Of a stretch of 64,000 bases of DNA, positions 8,801 to 18,273 are shown piece after piece (positions within the stretch are counted from its first letter, which is position 1; each line of letters begins with the position of its first letter). The notes under the pieces are model-generated. The model did not search any database and was not told where the DNA came from. It worked only from the letters and a program-made list of their open reading frames with translations. The DNA is from CAVZRC01 sp963777695 (lineage in GTDB: Bacteria; Planctomycetota; Planctomycetia; Isosphaerales; Isosphaeraceae): assembly GCA_963777695.1 (NCBI GenBank), contig CAVZRC010000003.1:3596001-3660000 (forward strand), read 5' to 3'. Made by a program: the position numbers and the translations under genes.

Positions 8801-10092
8801 TGAAACTCGGTGTCCGCGGTCTGCGTCGCTTCAAGAAGGGCGTGGCCTCCCTCGCCCGGACGAGCCGGGCAATATCCCAATCGTCGAGACGCACCGGCTC
8901 GGGTCGAATCCGGATCGATGTGCCGACGGCAGGGAACTACGCGGTGATCTGCCTGCCGATGATCGAATGGGCATTTCGATTCCAGCGTCCCCAGCAGATG
9001 ATGCGACAGTTCGCCGAGGCCGGCCACCCGGTCCTCTACGCTGCCAATCGCTTCCACGGCGGACGCGATGCCCGGCTGTGCCCCCTGGAGACCAACGTGA
9101 TCGAGTTCGCCTTGCCCGGCGACCCGGCCGCGAATGTCTATCAAACGCTCCCATCGGACACGTGCGTGGAGGCGATGATCGAGGCATTCGATCGGCTCCG
9201 CGACGGCATGCCTCTGACGGATGCCGTGGTCGTCGCCCAGCTCCCTTACTGGGCCGCCCTGGCCGAGGCGTTGCGAGACCGTTACGGCTGGCCCATCGTC
9301 TACGATTGCATGGACGACCACTCCGGATTCCTGCACAACAGCCCGGAGGTGCTCCGGGTGGAGGAGCGTCTGGTCACCCGGTCGGACCTGGTCGTCGCCA
9401 GCTCCGAGCTGCTGCTCGAGGGCGTCCGCGGCCGTGCCCGGGCTTCCATGCTCGTGAGGAACGCCTGCGAATACGAGCATTTTTTCGGGGCCGTCGAGTC
9501 CGGCCCTCGCGTCGAGGGCCCGGTCCGGATCGGCTATTACGGGGCGATCGCCGAGTGGTTCGACGGCGGGCTCGTCGCGGAGCTGGCCCGGACCCGTCCC
9601 GGCTGGCAATTCGAGCTGATCGGCTCGACCCTGGCCGGAAATGTCCGGTCGCTGGAGGACTTGCCGAACGTCCGGCTGCTCGGCGAGCGGCCCTATGCCG
9701 AACTGCCGCGATGGATCCGCGACTGGGATGCATTCATCATCCCGTTCAAGCGCATTCCCCTGACCGAGGCGACGAACCCGGTGAAGGTGTACGAGATGCT
9801 CGCCACGGGCAAGCCCGTGGTCGCGGTCCGGCTGCCCGAGCTGGTCTCGATCGCCGAGGCCGGCCTGATCCGGCTGGGCGACACGGCCGATGAATTCGCC
9901 ATCGCCCTCGATGCGGATCTCCACCGCACGGAGTCGGGCCTGACCGAGCGACGCCGGGCGTTCGCACGTGCCAACACGTGGCAGGCTCGCTACCTCGAGC
10001 TGGCCGAAGCGATCGATCGATTTCCCCGCCGATACGCCCCGGACGCGGCCGGTGCGAGACGACCATCGACCGCCATGGCCGCGAAGGTTTGA
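8800..10092 (+). CDS. Glycosyltransferase (GT-B, TuaH-like)
   Basis: 430 aa from the ATG at 8800. Features: MIEWAFRFQRPQQMMRQ at the N-domain (like teichuronic acid TuaH-type enzymes), VYDCMDDHSGFLHN, VRIGYYGAIAEWFDG opening the C-domain, and IPLTEATNPVKVYEMLATGK at the donor site. It probably transfers a sugar in capsule or exopolysaccharide assembly. It opens the plus-strand block and is followed after 38 bases by the wecB-like gene. The frame is open upstream of 8800 and the true N-terminus is probably the fragment at 8600-8800, joined by a frameshift. Confidence 0.82.
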   Translation: MKLGVRGLRRFKKGVASLARTSRAISQSSRRTGSGRIRIDVPTAGNYAVICLPMIEWAFRFQRPQQMMRQFAEAGHPVLYAANRFHGGRDARLCPLETNVIEFALPGDPAANVYQTLPSDTCVEAMIEAFDRLRDGMPLTDAVVVAQLPYWAALAEALRDRYGWPIVYDCMDDHSGFLHNSPEVLRVEERLVTRSDLVVASSELLLEGVRGRARASMLVRNACEYEHFFGAVESGPRVEGPVRIGYYGAIAEWFDGGLVAELARTRPGWQFELIGSTLAGNVRSLEDLPNVRLLGERPYAELPRWIRDWDAFIIPFKRIPLTEATNPVKVYEMLATGKPVVAVRLPELVSIAEAGLIRLGDTADEFAIALDADLHRTESGLTERRRAFARANTWQARYLELAEAIDRFPRRYAPDAAGARRPSTAMAAKV

Positions 10093-10130
10093 AGTCTTCC
10101 TGCTCGGTGGGGATTCGAAAGGTGATTGCC

Positions 10131-11268
10131 ATGAAACGCGATGGGCTCAAGACGATCCTCTGCACGATCGGGACGCGTCCCGAGGCGATCAAGATGGCCC
10201 CGGTGATCCGGGCATTCCGATCGGCGCCCTGGGCGCGGTGCCGGGTGCTGTCCACCGGCCAACATCGCGAGCTGGTCAACACGATGCTGGCATTCTTCGG
10301 GATCGAGCCCGACCTCGATCTCGACATCATGCGGCCCGACCAGACCCTGGTCGACCTGACTGCGCGGCTCTTGCCAGCCGTCCACGACGCGATCGCGCGG
10401 GAGCGTCCGACGATCGTCCTGGGCCAGGGTGACACGACGACGGTGCTCGCGACGGCGATGGCAAGCTTCTACCACAAGATCCCCTTCGGCCACGTCGAGG
10501 CGGGGCTGCGGACCCACCGGCTCTATGCGCCGTTCCCGGAGGAGGCCAACCGGGTCCTCGCGGGTCATCTGAGCGCCCTCCACTTTGCCCCGACCGTTTC
10601 CTCGCGCGAAAACTTGCTTCGCGAGGGGATCGATGCCGAGACCATCCTCGTCACCGGCAACACGGTGATCGACGCCTTGTTCATGGCCGCCGATCGCAAC
10701 ATCCCGATCGGCGTCAACCTGGATGTCACGCGACGGATGGTCCTGGTCACGGCACATCGGCGCGATAGCTTCGGGGAGCCGATCCGCCAGATCTGCCGCG
10801 CGATCCGAGAGCTTCACGACCGGTTCCCCGACGTCGAGTTCCTCTGGCCCGTCCACCCCAATCCGTCGATCAAGCCGGTGGTCGAGGCGGCCTTCGCCGA
10901 CCGGCCGAGGGTCCGGCTCTGCGCCGCTCGCCTACGGGCCTTTCGTCTCCGCGATAAAGCGTGCCACGCTGATCCTGACCGACTCGGGCGGCGTGCAGGA
11001 AGAAGCGCCGGCCCTGGGGAAGCCGGTGCTGGTCCTCCGCGAGGAGAGCGAGCGCCCCGAGGCCATCGCTTCGGGAGTTGCCCGGCTCGTCGGGCACGAC
11101 CCGCGCGAGATCGTCTCGATGGCAAGCCGATTGCTCGAGGACGACGATGCCTACCGGTCGATGGCCCGCGGGGTCAGCCCGTACGGGGACGGCAAGGCCG
11201 CCGGGCGGATCGTCGACGCCGTCGGTCGATTCCTGGGAATCGCCGATGCCCTGAAGGCCGCCGGCTGA
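10131..11268 (+). CDS. wecB: UDP-N-acetylglucosamine 2-epimerase (WecB type), frameshifted
   Basis: Interconverts UDP-GlcNAc and UDP-ManNAc. From the ATG at 10131 the sequence shows TIGTRPEAIKMAPVI, LGQGDTTTVLATAMA, FGHVEAGLRTHRLYAPFPEE, VTAHRRDSFGEP and HPNPSIKPVV, all family hallmarks. Near 10920 the frame changes: it continues one base later as PLAYGPFVSAIKRATLI, then LTDSGGVQEEAPALGKPVLV, to a stop at 11268. Together the parts give a normal-length enzyme of about 379 residues. The shift is a single extra base in the GC stretch around 10917-10926; as read, the active enzyme is not made. Confidence 0.88.
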
Positions 11269-11279
11269 CGGCCGAAAAC

Positions 11280-12485
11280 TCAGAGAGCGGCCCGATCCCT
11301 CAGGATCTCGACCGCCTTCTTGAGGCGCCGACGACCCCGCAGGGCCGGCCCGAGGACAAAATGGGTCTCGAACTGCTCCAGGCGGGATCGGAGCTCGTGG
11401 ATCTCGGCACGAGAGCGTTCCAGCAGCTCGCGGCTCTCGGCGCGAGAGCGTTCCAGCAGCTCGAGGGCGTCGGCGCATGAGCGCAGCGATTGATCCTCGG
11501 CGTCTCGTAATTGATCGAGAGCACGGGCGAGCTCGTCGCGGGTTTGCTCGGCCTCGAGTGATGCTGCTTCCCGTTGCGCTCGTGTCTGGTGCAACTGATG
11601 TTCGATCTCTTCCAGGCGCGCCTGGAGTTGGGAGCTCCGTCTCTGCCCGATCGTCTCCCGGATGCATTCATCCGCGATCAGCCGTGCCTGGTTCGTCGCC
11701 GAATCGAACGGGTCGCCAACTAAGCAGGCCAGGGACTGATAAAGTTCCTGGGCTTCATGGGCGACGATCGCGGGGGCATGATGAATACAAGCCTCATCGA
11801 TGCTGCCCTGAGCCACGGCGGGATTCCATGGCAATCCGCATGATTCAGCGGCTGCGGCCAGGTCCTCCAAGTAGCGGCCGTGACCGAATCGGACCACGGG
11901 AACGTTGCCTTCGCAATCCTGGATGATGGCCTGGAGCTGCCGGAGGTGGACCGCGATGAGATCCAGGCACGACCAGTAGCCGTAGGAACCCTCACTGCGA
12001 GCGAACAGACTCATGGCGATCTGATGCGGGGAGCGCACCAGAGCGACGGGCACGACGCGCACGTCCGGGAACGCAGCCAGGACGCGCCGCCAGAACGGCC
12101 AGGTCAAGATCGTACGCGGATCTTTAAACCCCAAGACTGTCCCCGAATCGATCAGGGCCGCGAGGAGTTCCCGGCCCTCCCCGATCAATTCTTCGGGGAT
12201 CGCCACGGTCGGGTCGCAAGATCCCCGGTTCTCGAGGAAAGTTTTGAGGCTGTCCTCGGTCGCGGGCATATCATCCTTGAAACCGTGCAAGAGTTCTTGG
12301 ACCTTCCGGTTCAGCCAGTAGAAGGGCATCGCCTCGAAGTGGCCATGGGGATTACTCGGAGTGGCCCCCATCAGGTCGAATGGCCCCAGGGACATCCCCA
12401 GGCGTTGCATGACACGCGCGGTCAGGCTCGAGCCGCTGCGATGCATGGAGAGGAGAATGACGAGAGTTCGTTGCGTGACTCCCAT
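11280..12485 (-). CDS. Sulfotransferase-like protein with C-terminal coiled coil (paralogue)
   Basis: 401 aa, a clear paralogue of the gene at 1343-2665: LSMHRSGSSLTARVMQ (PAPS loop), GFKDPRTILTWPFWRRV, RSPHQIAMSLFARSEG, then a coiled coil from about residue 285 and the shared tail LGPALRGRRRLKK. The coil has its own internal duplication (ELLERSRAE repeated, from a repeat in 11410-11465). It lies on the opposite strand to its neighbours, convergent with wecB (11 bases apart) and divergent from the GNAT gene. Probably sulfates the same glycan; acceptor unknown. Confidence 0.8.
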   Translation of the reverse strand: MGVTQRTLVILLSMHRSGSSLTARVMQRLGMSLGPFDLMGATPSNPHGHFEAMPFYWLNRKVQELLHGFKDDMPATEDSLKTFLENRGSCDPTVAIPEELIGEGRELLAALIDSGTVLGFKDPRTILTWPFWRRVLAAFPDVRVVPVALVRSPHQIAMSLFARSEGSYGYWSCLDLIAVHLRQLQAIIQDCEGNVPVVRFGHGRYLEDLAAAAESCGLPWNPAVAQGSIDEACIHHAPAIVAHEAQELYQSLACLVGDPFDSATNQARLIADECIRETIGQRRSSQLQARLEEIEHQLHQTRAQREAASLEAEQTRDELARALDQLRDAEDQSLRSCADALELLERSRAESRELLERSRAEIHELRSRLEQFETHFVLGPALRGRRRLKKAVEILRDRAAL

Positions 12486-12767
12486 GATCCGTTAGCTCCG
12501 GTATCCGCGTCGTCAACCATAGCCATAGAGTCGGGATCCAGCCCGTCGAGCCACGGGGCCATCCGATCGGGATCGGTTCGCCGAGCACCGCCCCCACCTG
12601 GCCTCGCGCGAGTTCAGCAGCGGCGAGAAGAAAGGCGGAACGTCATGAATCATACCACCGACACGACACCATGCGAGTTGAATCGCCAGCGAGTTTACGA
12701 ACCTTAACTCCAAGTGCGGTCAGTTGTTCTTGCGGGCCGTTGAAAGAATTGCTATGGTCCCCGCATC

Positions 12768-13682
12768 ATGCGGACGACCGGATACCTGAACGAGAAGTAT
12801 ATCCAATCCATGAGCGAGTTTGGCCGGCCCGTGCGATTGCCACGCTCGGGTGGATTCCTGTTGGAGCGGAAGATCGCGGGGACGGAGGAATCCGACGCGA
12901 TCGGACCCTATCCCCTCCTCTGCTGCTCGGACTGGTCCGGATTGCCGGACGATCTGGCCGGGCTCGAGGGTCGGTTGGTCAGCGTCGTGGTCGTGACGGA
13001 CCCCTTCGGCCCCGAAGACCCGTCCGTCGCGGCGAACGGCTTCAGCCATGGATTGGTGCGATACAAGGACCACTTCGTCATCGATCTGGAGATGCCGATC
13101 GAGCAGTCGGCGTGCGCGCACCACCGACGCAACGCGCAGCGCGCACTATCGCGGTTGACCGTCGAGGAAGTCGTCGAGCCTCGCGGCTATCTAGACACCT
13201 GGTGCAACCTCTATTCGGAGCTCGTCGAGCGGCATGGGATCACGGGGATGAGCGGTTTCTCGCAGGGGTCGTTCGAGGCCCAACTGGAGGTGCCAGGGCT
13301 TGTCGCATTCCGGGCGGCCGACGACCGTGGCGACACGGTCGGTATGGTGCTCTGGTATATCCAGGGCGCGGTGGCCTATTACCATCTGGCCGCGTATTCG
13401 CCGACCGGCTACGACGAAAAAGCGTCGTACGCCCTGTTCTGGGCGGGCGCGGAACGGCTCCGAGGCCGGGTACGCTGGTTGAGCCTCGGGGCGGGCGCCG
13501 GTGCCACCTGTGACGGTACCGACGGGCTCACTCGTTTCAAGAAGGGATGGACTTCGCTGGTCCGCCCGACCTACCTCGGCCGGCATGTCGCCTCGCCGGG
13601 TCGCTACGCCGAATTATGCAGGGATCTCCCGGAGAGCGGCTTCTTCCCGGCCTATCGAGGCTACGCGAGCACGGCCGCTTGA
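12768..13682 (+). CDS. GNAT/FemAB-like acyltransferase
   Basis: 304 aa. The overall pattern fits the FemAB/BioF2-like double GNAT fold used to acylate amino-sugars or add amino acids: ACAHHRRNAQRALSRL in the middle, LYSELVERHGI, then GDTVGMVLWYIQGAVAYYH and YALFWAGAERLRG near the C-terminus. It begins a tight plus-strand group of six genes ending with a DegT aminotransferase, suggesting acylation of an amino-sugar made by that enzyme. A weak promoter-like TTGCGG-17-TATGGT (12730-12758) ends only 9 bases before the ATG, so the mRNA could be nearly leaderless. Confidence 0.65.
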   Translation: MRTTGYLNEKYIQSMSEFGRPVRLPRSGGFLLERKIAGTEESDAIGPYPLLCCSDWSGLPDDLAGLEGRLVSVVVVTDPFGPEDPSVAANGFSHGLVRYKDHFVIDLEMPIEQSACAHHRRNAQRALSRLTVEEVVEPRGYLDTWCNLYSELVERHGITGMSGFSQGSFEAQLEVPGLVAFRAADDRGDTVGMVLWYIQGAVAYYHLAAYSPTGYDEKASYALFWAGAERLRGRVRWLSLGAGAGATCDGTDGLTRFKKGWTSLVRPTYLGRHVASPGRYAELCRDLPESGFFPAYRGYASTAA

Positions 13683-13703
13683 CCGTTCGGAGGGACGCCG
13701 ACC

Positions 13704-14363
13704 ATGCCTACGGCCCGGGATCGTGGCTATCTCGAGCTCGTCGCCCATTACGAGGATTGCCTGGCACACCACGGCGACAACCACCGGGGTGTCAACTGGC
13801 CCCGTGCGGAGGATGCCGACCTGCGCTATGAGGTCATGCTCGGCCTGATCCCGCGGGAAGCGCCCCGTCCGATACGACTGCTGGACTTCGGCTGCGGCGC
13901 CGGGCACCTGCTGGATTACTGTCGGCGCCGTCTGGTGTCGGGCATCGAATACTATGGACTCGACCTGTCGGATCGGTTCGTGTCGCTCTGCCGGAAGAAA
14001 TACCCGGAAGTCACGTTCCTCGCCGGCGACATCCTCGACAACGATTTCGCTTTGCCCGAATTCAATTATGTCGTCATGAACGGAGTGTTTACGGAGCGGC
14101 GCGGACTTTCGCGCGAGGCGATGTGGGAATATGTCCGGGCGGTGCTGCGGCGGATCTGGCCGGGGACACGAGACGGCCTGGCCTTCAATGTGATGTCCAG
14201 GCATGTCGACTGGGAACGCGAGGACCTCTTCCACCTCCCGTGCGACGACCTGATCGACTTCCTCAAGGCCGAGGTCTCGCGGCATTGCGTCATCCGGCAC
14301 GACTACGGTCTCTACGAATACACGACCTATGTCTATCGGGAGGCGAATCGATGGCACGGGTGA
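13704..14363 (+). CDS. Class I SAM-dependent methyltransferase
   Basis: 219 aa. The SAM-binding motif I is LLDFGCGAGHLLDY, motif II YYGLDLSDRF, and FLAGDIL follows at the expected spacing. It probably methylates a sugar or sugar-linked group in the surface glycan. The ATG comes 21 bases after the GNAT stop, and its end overlaps the next gene by 13 bases, so the group is very likely one operon. Substrate cannot be read from sequence. Confidence 0.82.
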   Translation: MPTARDRGYLELVAHYEDCLAHHGDNHRGVNWPRAEDADLRYEVMLGLIPREAPRPIRLLDFGCGAGHLLDYCRRRLVSGIEYYGLDLSDRFVSLCRKKYPEVTFLAGDILDNDFALPEFNYVVMNGVFTERRGLSREAMWEYVRAVLRRIWPGTRDGLAFNVMSRHVDWEREDLFHLPCDDLIDFLKAEVSRHCVIRHDYGLYEYTTYVYREANRWHG

Positions 14364-15013
14364 TCCTCTTCGGCCTCCAGGACTTCGCCTCGCTCGCCCA
14401 CTTCTACCTGACGCACGACAGCGAACACGAGGTGGTCGCCTTCACCGTGACCGAACCGTACATGCCCCCCGAGCCAGCCTTCGAGGGGTTGCCCATCGTG
14501 CCGTTCGAGGAGCTGGTACGACATCATCCCCCCGGAGAAAACCATCTCTTCGCGCCGATGTCGCCTCGCAAGATGAACCGGGTCCGCGAGCGGATCTACC
14601 GGCAGGGCAAGGAACTCGGTTACTCGTTCATCAGCTACATCAGCAGCCGGGCCACCGTATTTGAAGGGACGCCGATCGGCGAGAACTGCTTCATCCTCGA
14701 GGATAATACCATCCAGCCGTTCACACGGATCGGCGACAACGTAGTCCTCTGGAGCGGCAACCACATCGGTCATCATAGCGTGATCGAAGATCATGTAATG
14801 TTCACCTCGCATGTTGTCTTGAGCGGACGGTGTACCGTTGGGCCCTATTGCTTCCTGGGCGTGAACGCGACGATCCGGGACGGGCTTCGGCTGGGCGAGG
14901 GGACGCTGGTCGGCATGGGGGCCTGCATCGGCCGCGACACCGAGCCCTGGAGCGTCTACCAGGGGAACCCCGCACGGAAGCGGGATCTGTCGAGCACGGA
15001 CGTGGAGCTCTGA
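14351..15013 (+). CDS. NeuD/PglD-like sugar acetyltransferase
   Basis: 220 aa. The N-terminal Rossmann-like half (VILFGLQDFASLAHFYL) is typical of NeuD/PglD enzymes, and the C-terminal half is a left-handed beta-helix of hexapeptide repeats (IGENCFILEDNTIQ, IGDNVVLWSGNHIG, VGPYCFLGVNATI). The histidine-rich GNHIGHHSVI is where the catalytic histidine sits in this family. It would acetylate an amino-sugar. Starts inside the methyltransferase end and stops one base before the next ATG. Confidence 0.8.
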   Translation: MARVILFGLQDFASLAHFYLTHDSEHEVVAFTVTEPYMPPEPAFEGLPIVPFEELVRHHPPGENHLFAPMSPRKMNRVRERIYRQGKELGYSFISYISSRATVFEGTPIGENCFILEDNTIQPFTRIGDNVVLWSGNHIGHHSVIEDHVMFTSHVVLSGRCTVGPYCFLGVNATIRDGLRLGEGTLVGMGACIGRDTEPWSVYQGNPARKRDLSSTDVEL

Positions 15014-15014
15014 G

Positions 15015-15981
15015 ATGGTCCGGTGGGAGAAGCGCGGGCGAATCTTCGTCCCCGACGGCAGCATCTCATGGATGCGGACGCACGCGACCTTGCCGGTCGC
15101 CGTCCCGCTCGATGATGTGACCTTGCGGATTCTATTCGCAGGTCGGGACGATTCGAACCGCTCGCGGATCGGCTGGATCGATGTGGACGCACGCGACCCC
15201 TCGACGGTCCGGGGCGTCAGCGAGGAGCCGATCTTACCGCTCGGGGATCGTGGCACGTTCGACGACAATGGAATGACACCGAGTTGTGTCGTCCAATCCG
15301 GGTCCTTGACGTATCTGTACTACATCGGCTGGAACCCGCAGGTGACCGTGTCGTACCGGCTGTCGATCGGCCTGGCGGTGAGCGAGGATGGCGGCCGGTC
15401 CTATCGCCGATTCTCCGACGGGCCTATCCTGGACCGCGATCGATTTCGAACCATTCTTCAATACGGCCCCGTGCGTCATCCGAGACGGGAATCAGTGGCG
15501 GATGTGGTACGTATCTTGTACCGGTTGGGAAGAAGTTCATGGCCATCCCGAGCCGATGTACCATGTAAAGTACGCCGACTCGCAGGACGGGATTGGCTGG
15601 AGACGGACCGGAATCGTCTGCCAGGACTACGATGCAGTCACGCAGGCCATCGGTCGTCCCTGGGTTGTCCGACTCGGAGACCACTACGGGATGTGGTTCT
15701 CTTACCGGCGGCTTGTGGACTACCGGACGGACTCAAGATCCAGTTATCGGATCGGTTACGCGGAATCTCGCGACGGGCTGGACTGGGAGCGCAAGCCGGC
15801 CCCGGCCGATATTGAGAGATCCACTGAGGGCTGGGACTCGGTGATGGTGGCCTATACGAATATTGTTCGCATTGGCAATCAGTTTTTCTGCTTCTACAAC
15901 GGAAACGGATTTGGCGAAAGCGGGATTGGATACGCAATGGCACACGCCGATTGCTTGGAACACAGGAGGTCCATTTCATGA
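15015..15981 (+). CDS. GH43/GH32-like beta-propeller protein, frameshifted
   Basis: About 321 residues when repaired. The first part (from the ATG at 15015) has LRILFAGRDDSNRSRIGWID and SCVVQSGSLTYLYYIGWNP; the second, one base out of frame from about 15440, continues FEPFFNTAPCVIRDGNQWRM, WYVSCTGWEEVHGHPEP, IGRPWVVRLGDHYGMWFSYR and SRDGLDWER. Repeated 'D..W.MWY' blades are typical of five-bladed glycosidase-like proteins found in polysaccharide loci. Hydrolase activity is not certain; such proteins may bind or trim glycan. The shift is an apparent extra base in the run 15438-15446. Confidence 0.7.
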
Positions 15982-16058
15982 GCCTGATGAGCCTGAACAC
16001 CTGGAGGAAGGCGCGTTGACGACTGCCGGGAATCCTCCGGCGCCGGCCAACCCTTGAA

Positions 16059-16997
16059 GTGCACGTACCGATCGCGCCAAAGCCATGGTTCCTCAATGAG
16101 CTTCGGTGTATGACCCACTCGCTTCGTCGGTTCGGAGGCGCTTACCGTAATGCGCCGGTGATCGCGACCATTGGGGGAGATGAAGTCGACGAGGGACTGG
16201 CGGACCGCATGCCTTGGCTCGCAGCCAACGGCATCGAGTTGCGCTGGGTCCCCGCGGCCGATTTTGCATCCCGAGGTATGTTTGCCACCGGGGCAGCACG
16301 GATCAAGCATACCTTTCGTTCCGACATGGTTCTCCTGATCGATGCCGACACGTTGATCCGTCGGCCATTGGATGAACTCATCGATCAGAGCTATCGTGAT
16401 CGAGTCGTTTGCGGCGTCATCGCCCATCTTGCACCGCTCCTCAATTGCAAGTTGGAACCGCCGGATTGGTCCACCCTCTTCGCGATCTGCGGACTCCCGG
16501 AACCTCGACTCGAACATGAACACACATGTTGGGGTTATATGTTCTCCGACCCCCGATATCGCTACTGCCCGGCCTATTTCAATTATGGCGTGGTCGCAGC
16601 CCCGGCGGAGTTCATCGCTCAGCTCGGGCTGGTCGCCGATCAGCACCTGCATCGGATTCGCGACGCGGTCGGTACCGGCTATGACGCTCAACTCGCTTTC
16701 ACGGTGGCGATGGCCCAACTCGGGCTACCGGCGCGAGCGCTGCCGATGAGATACAACATGGCCAACCAGCCCCTTACCGAAGCGATCCATCATAGGGAGA
16801 TCGATCTGGCCGTCATCCTCCACTTGCTCTTCGAGCAACAGATCCGCCGCGAGGAGACATTCGCATCGCTCTCCAGCCTGGAGTCATTCCTGGCCCGCAC
16901 CGACTTGCAAGTGACCAATTTGATGGCGCAGGAGGTGATCCGGGCCATCTTCCCCGCAATGGTGGCCGAAGAGCGGAACAATCTGGTAGCGGCATGA
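16059..16997 (+). CDS. Probable glycosyltransferase with DxD motif
   Basis: 312 aa from a GTG at 16059. The segment DMVLLIDADTLIRRPLDEL is a GT-A nucleotide-sugar strand with a DxD metal motif, resembling GT8-like enzymes; the rest (LNCKLEPPDWSTLFAICGLP, YCPAYFNYGVVAAP) fits the second half of such a fold. It lies between the GH43-like gene and the aminotransferase gene, in the same direction. The start is uncertain because the only upstream codon options in frame are CTG. Family membership is inferred from motif layout. Confidence 0.6.
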   Translation: MHVPIAPKPWFLNELRCMTHSLRRFGGAYRNAPVIATIGGDEVDEGLADRMPWLAANGIELRWVPAADFASRGMFATGAARIKHTFRSDMVLLIDADTLIRRPLDELIDQSYRDRVVCGVIAHLAPLLNCKLEPPDWSTLFAICGLPEPRLEHEHTCWGYMFSDPRYRYCPAYFNYGVVAAPAEFIAQLGLVADQHLHRIRDAVGTGYDAQLAFTVAMAQLGLPARALPMRYNMANQPLTEAIHHREIDLAVILHLLFEQQIRREETFASLSSLESFLARTDLQVTNLMAQEVIRAIFPAMVAEERNNLVAA

Positions 16998-17019
16998 GGC
17001 CGCACAAGGAGAAGACGGC

Positions 17020-18153
17020 ATGGCTGCCCAACCGACCGACTCGATCCCGATTACACGGCCTCATCTGCCGCCGATCGAGGATTTCCACGAGGTGGTCGCC
17101 GACCTGTTCGAGACCCGCATGCTCTCCAATTTCGCCAAGTATACAAGATTACTCGAGGGTCGGGCCGCAGCGGTCCTCGATCATCCCGCACCGCAGAGCG
17201 TCTCGAGCTGTGACATCGGCATGGTCCTGGCATGGCGAGCCCTGGGGTGCCAGGCCGGCGAGGTGATCGCGCCGAGCTTCACCTTCTGCTCGACCATCAA
17301 TGCTCTGAGCTGGAACGGGCTGGAGCCGGTCTTCGCCGATGTTAACCCGGAGACGTATTGCCTCGACCCGGACGACATCCGGCGGCGGATCACTCCCCGG
17401 ACGGTCGGCATCGCGGCCGTGCATACGTTCGGGCTACCGGCCGATATCGCGGCGATGGAAGACCTGGCGCGAATACGGACTGAAGCTCGTCTTCGACGCG
17501 GCCCATGGACTGGGCGGACGCTACCAGGGGCGCGCCTGGGCGCCTTCGGCGATGCCTCCGTCTTCAGCCTCAGCGGGACGAAGTTGTTGACCGGCGGCGA
17601 GGGGGGGCTCGCCACGTTCCGCGACCCGGACGACGCCGAACGATTCAGCTTATTGCGAGTCTACGGCTTCAAGGGCGATTATAATTGCCGTTATATCGGC
17701 CTCAATGGCAAGCTCTCGGAGTTGAACGCCGCCCTCGGGTGGCTCTCGCTCGACTTGCTCGACCCGGTCCTCGCCCGCCGTAACGCCCAGGTCATGCGCT
17801 ATCGACGGGCGTTGGAAGACTGTTCGGAGCTGGCCTGGCAGGCGGTCCCCGATGGATGTGTTCACGGCTACAAGGATCTGGCCGTCCGGTTCCGGACGAG
17901 AGACCAGCGCGCGTCGGCCGAGGCCGCCCTGTCGGCCGCCGGCATCATGACGAAGCGATACTTCTTCCCCGCACACCACATGGACGCATATCGATCCGAT
18001 ATGCCCCATGCCCTGCCGGTCACGGACCATCTCTATGATCGCCTGCTCTGCATCCCGATTTATCACGACCTCTCGGATGAGACGATCGACTCCATCGCCG
18101 CAATCGTGCGGACGAGCCTGAAGCGTACAAGGTCTCGATACTGGGCGGCCTGA
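17020..18153 (+). CDS. DegT/DnrJ/EryC1 aminotransferase with scrambled centre
   Basis: 377 aa, normal length for PLP-dependent sugar aminotransferases. Seen: FTFCSTINALSWNGLEPVFA, the Schiff-base lysine region FSLSGTKLLTGGEGG, and the glycine-rich FKGDYNCRYIGLNGKLSEL. Between about 17466 and 17540 the frame is wrong: in the neighbouring frame this stretch reads EYGLKLVFDAAHGLGGRYQG, which includes the conserved aspartate that contacts the PLP nitrogen. Two compensating one-base shifts explain it. As written, about 25 residues including that aspartate are lost. It would make an amino-sugar for the acyl- and methyltransferases upstream. Confidence 0.85.
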   Translation: MAAQPTDSIPITRPHLPPIEDFHEVVADLFETRMLSNFAKYTRLLEGRAAAVLDHPAPQSVSSCDIGMVLAWRALGCQAGEVIAPSFTFCSTINALSWNGLEPVFADVNPETYCLDPDDIRRRITPRTVGIAAVHTFGLPADIAAMEDLARIRTEARLRRGPWTGRTLPGARLGAFGDASVFSLSGTKLLTGGEGGLATFRDPDDAERFSLLRVYGFKGDYNCRYIGLNGKLSELNAALGWLSLDLLDPVLARRNAQVMRYRRALEDCSELAWQAVPDGCVHGYKDLAVRFRTRDQRASAEAALSAAGIMTKRYFFPAHHMDAYRSDMPHALPVTDHLYDRLLCIPIYHDLSDETIDSIAAIVRTSLKRTRSRYWAA

Positions 18154-18192
18154 ACCGACCGGCTCAGAATCTGTCACGTAGACAATATGGTT

Positions 18193-18273
18193 GGACCAGT
18201 CGCTCACGCCATCGTGGGTTACACTGGACGCTCGTCGCGTTCAGCACAGAGCCAACACCGGGAGGACTGGTCC
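18193..18273 (+). repeat. 9-bp inverted repeat ending at the transposase start
   Basis: GGACCAGTC (18193-18201) is exactly complementary to GACTGGTCC (18265-18273), which ends right before the transposase GTG. The 63-base loop contains the ribosome site GGGAGGAC next to the right arm. Such a fold would bury the start and could limit transposase translation, or be part of a structured RNA of the element. Function inferred only. Confidence 0.45.
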
